Shown in pieces: positions 1 to 5,800 of a DNA stretch of 6,616 nucleotides. The DNA comes from an uncultured SAR86 cluster bacterium. GTDB lineage: Bacteria > Pseudomonadota > Gammaproteobacteria > Magnimaribacterales > D2472. Location: assembly GCA_938075575.1 (NCBI GenBank), contig CALJHI010000109.1, positions 1 to 6,616 of the forward strand, read 5' to 3'. The first letter of the stretch is position 1; every line of letters begins with the position of its first letter. The notes beneath the pieces were generated by a model. It worked only from the letters and a program-made list of their open reading frames with translations, was not told the origin of the DNA and made no database searches. Made by a program: the position numbers and the translations under genes.

Positions 1-1
1 T

Positions 2-307
2 AATATAGTAGAAAAACCTTCTCCAGAAGATGCCCCATCCAATATAGCTGTATGTGGAAGATATATTTTTACCCCTTTAATCTTTGATTGCATTGATAAT
101 GTGGAGCCCGATGCCTCAGGGGAAATTCAGTTAACTGATGCTATTCGCATACTTCTTAAGCAAGAGAATGTGAAAGCAAAAATTTTTAAAGGTACAAAAT
201 ATGATTGTGGAAGCAAGCAAGGATATGTTGAGGCAACAATTGCAATTGGAATGAAAGATCAAGAAATATCTGATAACATCAAAAAAATTTTCAGAGACCT
301 AAGTTGA
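2..307 (+). CDS. galU: UTP--glucose-1-phosphate uridylyltransferase, C-terminal part (5' end outside window)
   Basis: This is the last 101 codons of GalU, which makes UDP-glucose from UTP and glucose-1-phosphate in the cytoplasm for polysaccharide, lipid and envelope sugar synthesis. The reading frame is open from base 2 and ends at TGA 305-307. Seen in the sequence: VEKPSPEDAPSN, then GRYIFTP, then GEIQLTDAI and KYDCGSKQGYVEA. These are the typical C-terminal blocks of bacterial GalU, including the lysine in VEKP and the DCG-K-GY segment near the sugar-nucleotide site. Bacterial GalU is usually about 290-300 residues, so roughly two thirds lies upstream of the window. An internal ATG-like start is not needed, since homology runs to the window edge. 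The stop codon overlaps the TTG start of pyrD (TTGA), so the two are probably co-transcribed and translationally coupled. The family call is confident. A related sugar-nucleotide pyrophosphorylase is possible but less likely. Confidence 0.93.
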   Translation, partial: NIVEKPSPEDAPSNIAVCGRYIFTPLIFDCIDNVEPDASGEIQLTDAIRILLKQENVKAKIFKGTKYDCGSKQGYVEATIAIGMKDQEISDNIKKIFRDLS

Positions 308-1287
308 AACTAGTACTTCAATTTTTTCAAAAGCTTCCAGAAGAACTTGCTCACTCGATTGCATTAAAATCTCTAAAAATTCTATATTCACTTAATATTT
401 TAAGCTTCTTTGCACCTAAAATTAAACAAAATAAGTTTCAGTTTCTTGGTATGGAATTTAAAAATAGACTTGGAACTGCTGCAGGTCTTGATAAGAATGG
501 TGATTATATAGACGCATTAGGAGCACTAGGGTTTGGTTTTCTTGAGGTAGGTACATCTACTCCACTGCCTCAATCAGGGAATGCAAAACCAAGGCTCTTC
601 AGAGTATTTAGTGAAAATGCAATTATTAACAGAATGGGTTTTAATAATAAAGGTATTGACCATCTTGTAAGAAATCTTAAGAAAGCTAAATACAATGGAA
701 TTATCGGAGTTAACATTGGAGCAAACAAGGAATCAACTGACCAGACCAGAATAGATGATTACCTAACTTGTTTTAAAAAAGTATATAAATACGCTGATTA
801 CATTGTAGTGAATATCTCTTCTCCAAATACAGAAAACTTAAGAGATCTTCATAATTCAGATCAGCTAACCCAACTTTTAAATTCAATATCAGATTTATCT
901 AAAACTCTTCTTAATACCAAACCCATATTTCTTAAAATCTCTCCCGATGAAAATGAGTCTAGCATCAGAAGAATAGTCAAAGAGGTAGAAGATTCAATTT
1001 TTTCTGGATTAATAGCAACAAATACTACTGTAGATAAGACCCTTTTGATTGATAAAACCTATCATGAGTTTGAAGGCGGGTTATCTGGCATGCCGCTGCA
1101 TAATAAATCTAATGAAAAGCTAGAGCTCATTAGGGCTATAAACAAAGACATGCCATTAATTGGTGTTGGTGGAGTAATAGATAATGATTCATACAACAAA
1201 AAGTTAAAGTGCGGTGCAGACCTTGTTCAAATTTATACTGGTTTCATTATAAAAGGCCCAAAAATATTGAGTGAAATACTAAACTAA
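304..1287 (+). CDS. pyrD: Dihydroorotate dehydrogenase (quinone), class 2
   Basis: PyrD oxidises dihydroorotate to orotate in de novo pyrimidine synthesis, using FMN and passing electrons to membrane quinone. The 327 residues are close to the 336 of E. coli PyrD. An N-terminal helical extension (about residues 1-45, LPEELAHSIALKSL) is the membrane and quinone-binding part that marks class 2. The barrel then shows AAGLDKNG (59-66, FMN), PRLFR and IINRMGFNN (97-115), GVNIGANK (135-142), NISSPNT (170-176, with S173 matching the catalytic Ser175 of E. coli), K211, ATNTT (238-242), GGLSG (258-262), GVGG (287-290) and YTGFIIKGP (311-319). All key sites look intact. The start is TTG at 304. The next in-frame Met is residue 50, beyond the conserved extension, so TTG is strongly favoured. 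It overlaps the galU stop by four bases and has no clear Shine-Dalgarno, which suggests coupling to galU. The next gene follows after 6 bases. Confidence 0.97.
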   Translation: MKLVLQFFQKLPEELAHSIALKSLKILYSLNILSFFAPKIKQNKFQFLGMEFKNRLGTAAGLDKNGDYIDALGALGFGFLEVGTSTPLPQSGNAKPRLFRVFSENAIINRMGFNNKGIDHLVRNLKKAKYNGIIGVNIGANKESTDQTRIDDYLTCFKKVYKYADYIVVNISSPNTENLRDLHNSDQLTQLLNSISDLSKTLLNTKPIFLKISPDENESSIRRIVKEVEDSIFSGLIATNTTVDKTLLIDKTYHEFEGGLSGMPLHNKSNEKLELIRAINKDMPLIGVGGVIDNDSYNKKLKCGADLVQIYTGFIIKGPKILSEILN

Positions 1288-1293
1288 ATTTAG

Positions 1294-1731
1294 ATGGAAC
1301 TAATTGTCATAACTCTAGTAATCCTTTTCCTTTTTGGATCAATCAGCCTTGCTTTGCCATCAAAAAATACAAAGAGGATATCTAAATTACGACTTAATGC
1401 AATCAAGCAAGGATATAAAATATCATCATTAAAAATATCTAATCTTGACTTCAAATCTAAAGATTATTCTCTAATGACTTATCAATTTAAAAACAAAACA
1501 AATTTAAAAGAAGCACATTTTATTAGAGACAAACAGGAATTAATTTTGTATTCTCCACTCAAGTTAAAGTATTCTGATGATTATGATGAGCTTAAATTAT
1601 CATTAGCGACTCTCCCACAAGAAGTCTCTGAGATAATTTTCTCACCATCTTTAATTTCATTTATATGGAATGAAAGAGGTGGTTTTGAGGTACTAGAGCA
1701 GGTATCAAAAACTACAGATAATTTAGAATAG
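1294..1731 (+). CDS. Small single-pass membrane protein of unknown function, upstream of topA
   Basis: Function not recognised. The 145-residue product has one hydrophobic N-terminal segment (about residues 2-22, ELIVITLVILFLFGSISLALP), followed at once by a basic stretch (K24-K48, many Lys and Arg). This predicts a single inner-membrane anchor with the rest in the cytoplasm. There is no lipobox Cys, and the segment reads as an anchor rather than a cleaved signal peptide. The soluble part is polar and Lys-rich and ends with a more conserved-looking patch, ISFIWNERGGFEVLEQV (121-137). Context: 6 bases after pyrD and 27 bases before topA, same strand, so probably the same transcript. From memory, Pseudomonas also carries a short membrane-anchored hypothetical gene next to topA, with the same layout of one helix, a PS-basic segment and a W-ERG-like end. 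Orthology is an inference. No Shine-Dalgarno is obvious before ATG 1294. The gene is likely real because of its tight packing, length and coherent topology. Confidence 0.8.
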   Translation: MELIVITLVILFLFGSISLALPSKNTKRISKLRLNAIKQGYKISSLKISNLDFKSKDYSLMTYQFKNKTNLKEAHFIRDKQELILYSPLKLKYSDDYDELKLSLATLPQEVSEIIFSPSLISFIWNERGGFEVLEQVSKTTDNLE

Positions 1732-1758
1732 TTAGAGTAATAATTAAAAGATTTAAAT

Positions 1759-4383
1759 ATGCCTAATTCTCTTGTAATAGTTGAGTCGCCAGCAAAGGCA
1801 AAAACCATATCTAAATATTTAGGTAAAGATTATATTGTCAAATCTAGTGTTGGCCATATTCGCGATCTGCCTAAAGGCAAATCAAAGAACCCTGCCAAAA
1901 GATTAACTTTACCCAAAGATATATCACCTGATGAAAAAATTAAATTAAAAGCAAAGAATGACAGAACCAGATTAGTAAGAAGAATGGGGGTTGATCCAGA
2001 CAATGGATGGAAAGCAGATTACCAAATTATTCCTGATAAGGAAAAAGTTATAAAAGATTTAAGAAAAGCTGCAAAGGGTGTTGATCATGTTTATCTTGCT
2101 ACAGACCTTGATAGGGAAGGTGAGGCAATAGCATGGCATCTCAAAGAGGCACTTGGCCCAAATAAGTATGAATTTTCAAGAGTTAGATTCAATCAGATCA
2201 CAAAAGATGCAATTATTGATTCATTTTCAGATCCTAAGGAAATAGATCTAGATCTCGTTAAGGCTCAGCAGGCTAGAAGGTTTTTAGATAGAGTTGTAGG
2301 GTTCGAGTTATCACCATTGTTATGGAAGAAAATAGCAAGAGGTCTTTCTGCTGGAAGAGTTCAGTCAGTTGCTCTTAGAGTCCTGGTTGAAAGAGAAAGA
2401 TTAATTCAGCAATTTATGCCTAAAGAATTTTGGGAAATTTCTTTAGATGGAATTGATAAAGAAAACAACCACATAAATTTTGCATTACAAAGAAAAAAAT
2501 CAGATGCTTTACTTCCTGAGGCAGAGGCAAGAAGTATTGTTGATCTTATTAACACATCACCATTAAAGATATCTAGTGTCACAAAGAAACCTGTTTCAGT
2601 AAAACCAAAACCTCCATTCATTACATCAACTCTTCAACAAGCAGCCAGTACAAAACTCAGCTTCAATGTCAAAAGAACGATGAGAGTGGCCCAAAAGCTT
2701 TATGAGGCTGGATATATAACATACATGAGAACAGATGCTCCTAGTTTGAGCAAGGAGTCCATTCAAGATGCCAGAAATTTTGTAAGTGAAAGTTTAGGCG
2801 ACAAGTATCTTACAAATGCTCCAAGAATATACTCAAGTACAGAGAATGCCCAAGAAGCTCACGAGGCAATAAGACCAACAAATGCATTCTTGCAAGCAAA
2901 AGATCTATTAAAGGTTTCAGAAGAAGAATCTCGTTTGTATTCATTGATTTGGCAGCAATATATAGCATCTCAACTTCCTGATGCCGAGTACTTATCAACC
3001 TCTGTAAAGATTGAGCTAAATGAATATGTATTCTCTGCCAGAGGAAGAGAGGTTGTATTTGATGGTTATACAAAAATTGCAAATGTTACATCCAAGGATT
3101 CTGAAAGTGACATTCTTCCACCCATCCATGAGGGTGACATTCTTGGGTTAGACAAAGTTAATTTAGATCAGAAATTTACTAAACCTCCTGCAAGATTTTC
3201 TGAAGCTGCATTAGTTAAAGAGCTTGAGAAAAAAGGTATTGGTAGGCCCTCAACTTATGCATCAATTATTTCAACAATTCAGGATAGAGGATATGTTGAA
3301 ATTGAAAATAGAAGATTTTTTGTTAAGAAGATTGGTCATATAGTAACTCAAAGACTTATGGATAGTTTTACAGACATCATGGATTATGATTTCACTGCTA
3401 ATTTTGAAGACTCTCTAGATAAAGTAGCAAATGGCGATCTTGAGTGGAAGAGTGTTTTAAATGACTTTTATAATGCATTTCAAGATGATCTTGTTCTCGC
3501 CTCTTCAGAAGATGGAGGCATGAAATCAAATCTTCCAGTTAACACAGATATATCTTGCCCTTGCGGTAAAAAAACCATGGTTATAAGAAACTCAAGTAAT
3601 GGAGTTTTTCTTGGTTGTTCAGGTTACAACGATGAAGGCGATGAGAAGTGTAAAACAACTGTTAATTTAATATCTGGAGATGAGGCTGTGAGCATTGATG
3701 ATGCTGAAGAAGCATCAAATCTAATGATAAAGAGAAGGTGTCCTAAATGCTCTACAAGTATGGATAACTTTTTAATTGATGAAGATAGAAAGCTTCATGT
3801 TTGTGGTAACAATCCAGATTGTGATGGCTATGAAATTGAAGAAGGTCAATTTAAAATTAAAGGGTATGACGGTCCGGTTCTTGAATGTCATAAATGCGGG
3901 TCTGAGATGCAACTAAAAACTGGAAGATTTGGTAAGTATTTTGGCTGTTTAAATGATAACTGTGGAGCTACAAGACAACTTCAAAGAAATGGCGAGCCTA
4001 AACCTCTAACAATGGAGCCTATATCACTACCGCATCTGGAATGTTTGAAATGTGAAGATCATTATTTATTGAGAGATAGCATGAAAGGTTTATTCCTTGC
4101 TGCTAGTAAGTTCCCAAAGAATAGAGAAACTAGAGCTCCAAAGGTAAGTGAAATTAACACTCTTTCAAATGAACTTGTTAATGCATGCAGGTATCTTGAA
4201 GATAAACAAAAACACTCTTACTTAACTAGTGCACCCATTCATGACAAAGATGGGAATCCATATGTTATTCGTTATAACAAAACTGAAGATATTCATTATT
4301 TAGCTTCTGAGAAAGATGGAAAAAAAACAAAATGGACTGCGGTTTATGCCAATAATGAATGGAAGCAAAAACTTAAAGATTAG
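1759..4383 (+). CDS. topA: DNA topoisomerase I (type IA, omega protein)
   Basis: TopA relaxes negative supercoils by cutting one strand, forming a 5'-phosphotyrosine bond, and passing the other strand through. It acts on the nucleoid behind transcription. The 874 residues are close to the 865 of E. coli TopA. The Toprim domain shows LVIVESPAKAKTI (E9) and the acidic triad in ATDLDREGEAIAWH (D116, D118, E120). The core follows with GLSAGRVQSVALR (195-207), the active-site block GYITYMRTD (318-326, with Y322 matching E. coli Tyr319 and R324 matching Arg321), EAHEAIRPT (366-374) and GIGRPSTYASII (493-504). The C-terminal part has zinc-ribbon fingers at C600/C602/C620/C631, C661/C664/C682/C688 and C710/C713/C730/C735. 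A lone C762/C765 pair follows, then a zinc-free ribbon ending in EKDGKKTKW. The first finger begins C-P-C where E. coli has C-P-T-C. The ATG at 1759 fits the family N-terminus (MPNSLVIVE), and its upstream AAAAG is a weak ribosome site. The stop TAG overlaps the GTG of the next gene. Confidence 0.98.
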   Translation: MPNSLVIVESPAKAKTISKYLGKDYIVKSSVGHIRDLPKGKSKNPAKRLTLPKDISPDEKIKLKAKNDRTRLVRRMGVDPDNGWKADYQIIPDKEKVIKDLRKAAKGVDHVYLATDLDREGEAIAWHLKEALGPNKYEFSRVRFNQITKDAIIDSFSDPKEIDLDLVKAQQARRFLDRVVGFELSPLLWKKIARGLSAGRVQSVALRVLVERERLIQQFMPKEFWEISLDGIDKENNHINFALQRKKSDALLPEAEARSIVDLINTSPLKISSVTKKPVSVKPKPPFITSTLQQAASTKLSFNVKRTMRVAQKLYEAGYITYMRTDAPSLSKESIQDARNFVSESLGDKYLTNAPRIYSSTENAQEAHEAIRPTNAFLQAKDLLKVSEEESRLYSLIWQQYIASQLPDAEYLSTSVKIELNEYVFSARGREVVFDGYTKIANVTSKDSESDILPPIHEGDILGLDKVNLDQKFTKPPARFSEAALVKELEKKGIGRPSTYASIISTIQDRGYVEIENRRFFVKKIGHIVTQRLMDSFTDIMDYDFTANFEDSLDKVANGDLEWKSVLNDFYNAFQDDLVLASSEDGGMKSNLPVNTDISCPCGKKTMVIRNSSNGVFLGCSGYNDEGDEKCKTTVNLISGDEAVSIDDAEEASNLMIKRRCPKCSTSMDNFLIDEDRKLHVCGNNPDCDGYEIEEGQFKIKGYDGPVLECHKCGSEMQLKTGRFGKYFGCLNDNCGATRQLQRNGEPKPLTMEPISLPHLECLKCEDHYLLRDSMKGLFLAASKFPKNRETRAPKVSEINTLSNELVNACRYLEDKQKHSYLTSAPIHDKDGNPYVIRYNKTEDIHYLASEKDGKKTKWTAVYANNEWKQKLKD

Positions 4384-4820
4384 TGGAATCTATAGAGTTA
4401 GTTAATCATTACTTAGATTTGAGCACTGAAATACTTAAAAATATTTCATTTGATAATAGTCATTTAGATTATCAAAATAGACTAATTTTTTGTATTTCGA
4501 CTGAGAAAAGCCTAGATGCATTCGCAGATGAGGTATACAAAAAAGAAAATTTGCACATTAATAATTTTGATGAAAAAAATTTCTCATCAAAATTTGAATC
4601 TATAAAAAATAACTACCCATCTAATCAAATAATAAACAACGAAAACAAAGGCGATGGAATAATCTACTTATTTAAAGATTTATTTGCAAAAGAAATTGAT
4701 CAAGAAAATTCAAATTTAATTACAACTTCCAATGAAAATAACTTGAAAAAATTTAGTTTATTACTAGATAGGTATAAAGAATGGATTAATTTTTATAGAA
4801 AAATCCATGATGAATGTTAA
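4383..4820 (+). CDS. Protein of unknown function, 145 residues, coupled to topA
   Basis: Function not recognised. The product is soluble, with no signal peptide or membrane segment, and rich in Asn, Lys, Glu and Ile. Predicted features by eye: helical N-terminal region (about residues 2-20, then 28-55 with RLIFCISTEKSLDAFADEVYKK), a low-complexity Asn-rich middle (about 75-122), and a helical end with LLLDRYKEWINFYRKIHDEC (126-145). Its start is GTG at 4383, whose G is the last base of the topA stop codon (TAGTG). No Shine-Dalgarno is visible, so translation probably depends on ribosomes ending topA. From memory, Pseudomonas has a gammaproteobacterial family of about 150-170 residues (DUF6586) in the same place between topA and lexA, also ending in an aromatic and basic helix. 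This protein may be a shortened, divergent member, which is inference from position and weak resemblance. Codon use is very AT-rich, which fits a fast-changing gene rather than transfer. Confidence 0.75.
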   Translation: MESIELVNHYLDLSTEILKNISFDNSHLDYQNRLIFCISTEKSLDAFADEVYKKENLHINNFDEKNFSSKFESIKNNYPSNQIINNENKGDGIIYLFKDLFAKEIDQENSNLITTSNENNLKKFSLLLDRYKEWINFYRKIHDEC

Positions 4821-4834
4821 GCTAAACCAAGCTT

Positions 4835-4839
4835 GGAGA
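4835..4839 (+). promoter_or_regulatory. Ribosome binding site of the 85-residue gene
   Basis: GGAGA lies 4 bases before ATG 4844 (5 bases from GGAG). It is the clearest Shine-Dalgarno in the window. Most neighbours have a weak one or rely on stop-start overlap. It supports independent, efficient translation of the 85-residue protein and fixes its start codon. The GG of the site is the right end of a 10-bp palindrome, CCAAGCTTGG (4827-4836), which is probably too short to hide it. Confidence 0.75.
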
Positions 4840-4843
4840 AAAA

Positions 4844-5101
4844 ATGTCTAATTACCTTGAACTCGCTCAACTACCAGATGGAACTATTGTACTAAGAAGA
4901 TCCGATGATCCATCAAACCCAATTGTAAAAATTGAATTCTCAGGCGAGTCTAAAGATTTTTTAGAAGGCCAAGAGCTTTCTGTGGCCAAAGAAATGATCA
5001 AAGCTGGTATTGAGTCTGTGAGTATGAATGTTGGTGATTTTGATGATTTTCTAGATAATGCCAAAGAAAGCAAGCAAAAAAAACCAGTAATAGTCCATTA
5101 G
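4844..5101 (+). CDS. Small conserved-type hypothetical protein, 85 residues, between topA and lexA
   Basis: Function not recognised. The product is a small soluble acidic protein without signal peptide or membrane segment. The compact core reads YLELAQLPDGTIVLRRSDD (4-22), then NPIVKIEFSGESKDFL (25-40), then VAKEMIKAGIESV (47-59). This looks like two or three beta strands followed by a helix. A Lys-rich flexible tail (about 70-85) ends in PVIVH. The LPDGTIVLRR strand and the VAKEMIKAGI helix look like a true conserved fold rather than chance coding. From memory, Pseudomonas and relatives have a similar short protein near lexA (the PA3009 position). I could not check this. The ATG is set by a good GGAGA site. 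The gene lies 23 bases after the preceding one and is the last of the + strand group, converging with lexA, whose stop is 7 bases beyond. Function by neighbourhood (DNA topology or SOS) is speculation. Confidence 0.85.
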   Translation: MSNYLELAQLPDGTIVLRRSDDPSNPIVKIEFSGESKDFLEGQELSVAKEMIKAGIESVSMNVGDFDDFLDNAKESKQKKPVIVH

Positions 5102-5114
5102 CAAACTATTAACT
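5076..5114 (-). terminator. Possible rho-independent terminator of lexA
   Basis: Read on the - strand just past the lexA stop, the RNA can form a 9-bp stem with one bulged base: AGT-T-AATAGT (5114-5105) pairs with ACTATTACT (5094-5086) around a 10-base loop. GG and then U8 (5083-5076) follow. The order stem-loop then U-tract is right for lexA. The stem is AT-rich and so weak. The element sits mostly inside the end of the oppositely directed 85-residue gene, so its A8 run also encodes that protein's Lys-rich tail. On the + strand the stem is followed only by a poor T-rich stretch, so it is less convincing there. Confidence 0.4.
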
Positions 5115-5738
5115 TTCTCTTATAAGCCCAATATATTTACCTTCAATAAATAGATCTTCACTCTTTAGATCTATTTCTATATTGCTAAAATCATCGTTTG
5201 CAGGCTCTAAAATTACAGTATCCTGAGCTGGTTTTTTAAAGTACTTAACAGTGACCTCATCATCAATTCGCGCTATTACAATATCACCATCTCTAACTTC
5301 ATGAGTTTTTTTAACAGCAATTAGATCGTCTTCCATAATTCCAGCATCCTTCATGCTAAGACCCTTTACTCTTAAAAAATAATCAAAGGATGACCCAAAA
5401 AAGTTAGATGGGCAGGAAACTTGTTTTTCTATATTTTCAGACGCAAGCGTTGGCGACCCAGCTGCTACAAGTCCTATTATAGGATAATTATCTGTTTCAA
5501 TATTATTTGATTCTTTGTAACTATCCTCTCCAATTATCGAGATACCCCTTGATGCGCCGCTGGCTATTGAAATAAAACCCTTTTTCTCTAATGCTCTTAG
5601 GTGAGTTTCAGCAGAATTGGGTGATTTAAAACCCATTTCTTTACAAATATCTGATCTAGTGGGAGGAAATCCTGTTTCTTTAATGTAAACTTTAATACAA
5701 TCAAGTACTTTATTTTGCTGAGGTGTTATATCTTTCAT
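5109..5738 (-). CDS. lexA: LexA repressor, SOS regulator and self-cleaving S24 peptidase
   Basis: LexA represses DNA-damage genes and cleaves itself when RecA is bound to single-stranded DNA. The product has 209 residues (E. coli 202). The N-terminal winged helix-turn-helix includes GFPPTRSDICKEMGFKSPNSAETHLRALEKKGFI (23-56). It keeps S39, N41, A43 and E44 at the same numbers as E. coli LexA, so an E. coli type operator is expected. After SGASRG (60-65) comes a linker about 9 residues longer than in E. coli. The cleavage site is A93-G94 in VAAGSP, the catalytic Ser is S128 in KGLSMKD, and the Lys is K165 in DDEVTVKYFKK. All are intact with a constant offset of 9 from E. coli. The start is the ATG at 5738. 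Its leader has no clear Shine-Dalgarno. An SOS box starts 13 bases upstream, which predicts autorepression. The gene is divergent from the 5'-nucleotidase and convergent with the 85-residue gene. No sulA-like gene adjoins it. Confidence 0.97.
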   Translation of the reverse strand: MKDITPQQNKVLDCIKVYIKETGFPPTRSDICKEMGFKSPNSAETHLRALEKKGFISIASGASRGISIIGEDSYKESNNIETDNYPIIGLVAAGSPTLASENIEKQVSCPSNFFGSSFDYFLRVKGLSMKDAGIMEDDLIAVKKTHEVRDGDIVIARIDDEVTVKYFKKPAQDTVILEPANDDFSNIEIDLKSEDLFIEGKYIGLIRES

Positions 5739-5751
5739 AATTTAATTATTT

Positions 5752-5771
5752 TACTGAATATATATACAGTA
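5752..5771. promoter_or_regulatory. SOS box (LexA operator) between lexA and the 5'-nucleotidase gene
   Basis: The 20 bp TACTGAATATATATACAGTA differ at one position from the E. coli SOS consensus TACTGTATATATATACAGTA. The core CTG-N10-CAG (5754-5769) and the alternating AT centre are complete. The mismatch (A for T at 5757) is in the half nearer lexA. The box covers most of the lexA -10 element and the first two bases, plus the spacer, of the -10 for the divergent gene. Bound LexA should therefore block both promoters. The conserved LexA recognition helix in this window matches this operator type. Confidence 0.93.
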
Positions 5772-5795
5772 TAATAATTATTTAGGAATATTCAA
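5768..5795 (-). promoter_or_regulatory. Promoter of lexA (sigma70 type)
   Basis: Read on the - strand: -35 TTGAAT (5795-5790), a 16-base spacer, then -10 TATACT (5773-5768). Transcription would begin near 5761, giving a leader of about 22 bases. The -10 lies across the end of the SOS box and the expected start point lies inside it, the classic layout for LexA autorepression. The start point is estimated from spacing only. Confidence 0.7.
5770..5775 (+). promoter_or_regulatory. -10 element of the divergent 5'-nucleotidase promoter
   Basis: TATAAT is a perfect sigma70 -10 hexamer on the + strand, 25 bases before ATG 5801. The start point would be near 5782 with a leader of about 19 bases. The expected -35 position (about 5746-5752) has only poor matches such as TTATTT, so activity is uncertain. 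It shares bases with the SOS box (5770-5771) and overlaps the opposite-facing lexA -10, so the two promoters should compete and both should be open to LexA control. Confidence 0.55.
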
Positions 5796-5800
5796 GAATA

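Noticed and set aside
1732..1758. A separate promoter for topA in the short gap before it
   Set aside because: I looked for paired -35 and -10 hexamers here and in the end of the preceding gene. GATAAT at 1717-1722 exists, but no -35 lies at a suitable distance (TTGAGG is 26 bases away).
1581..1808. Antisense open frame of 75 codons across the end of the small membrane gene and the start of topA
   Set aside because: It overlaps two well-supported + strand genes, has no family features or ribosome site, and is best explained as a shadow of their coding.
2810..3082. Antisense open frame of 90 codons within topA (also a 71-codon one at 2406-2621)
   Set aside because: They lie fully inside the conserved core of topA, and their translations look like no protein family.
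4827..4836. Palindrome CCAAGCTTGG just before the 85-residue gene
   Set aside because: A 10-bp palindrome without a loop cannot form a stable hairpin, no T-tract follows, and a single copy is likely chance. It contains a HindIII-type hexamer of no special meaning.
4867..5073. Antisense open frame of 68 codons inside the 85-residue gene
   Set aside because: The + strand gene has a strong ribosome site and coherent protein features, and the antisense product is Ser-rich and without recognisable motifs.
5786..5793. GAATATTC palindrome in the lexA/nucleotidase gap as a second LexA box
   Set aside because: It lacks the CTG...CAG ends at the required spacing, and short AT-rich palindromes are common in such sequence.
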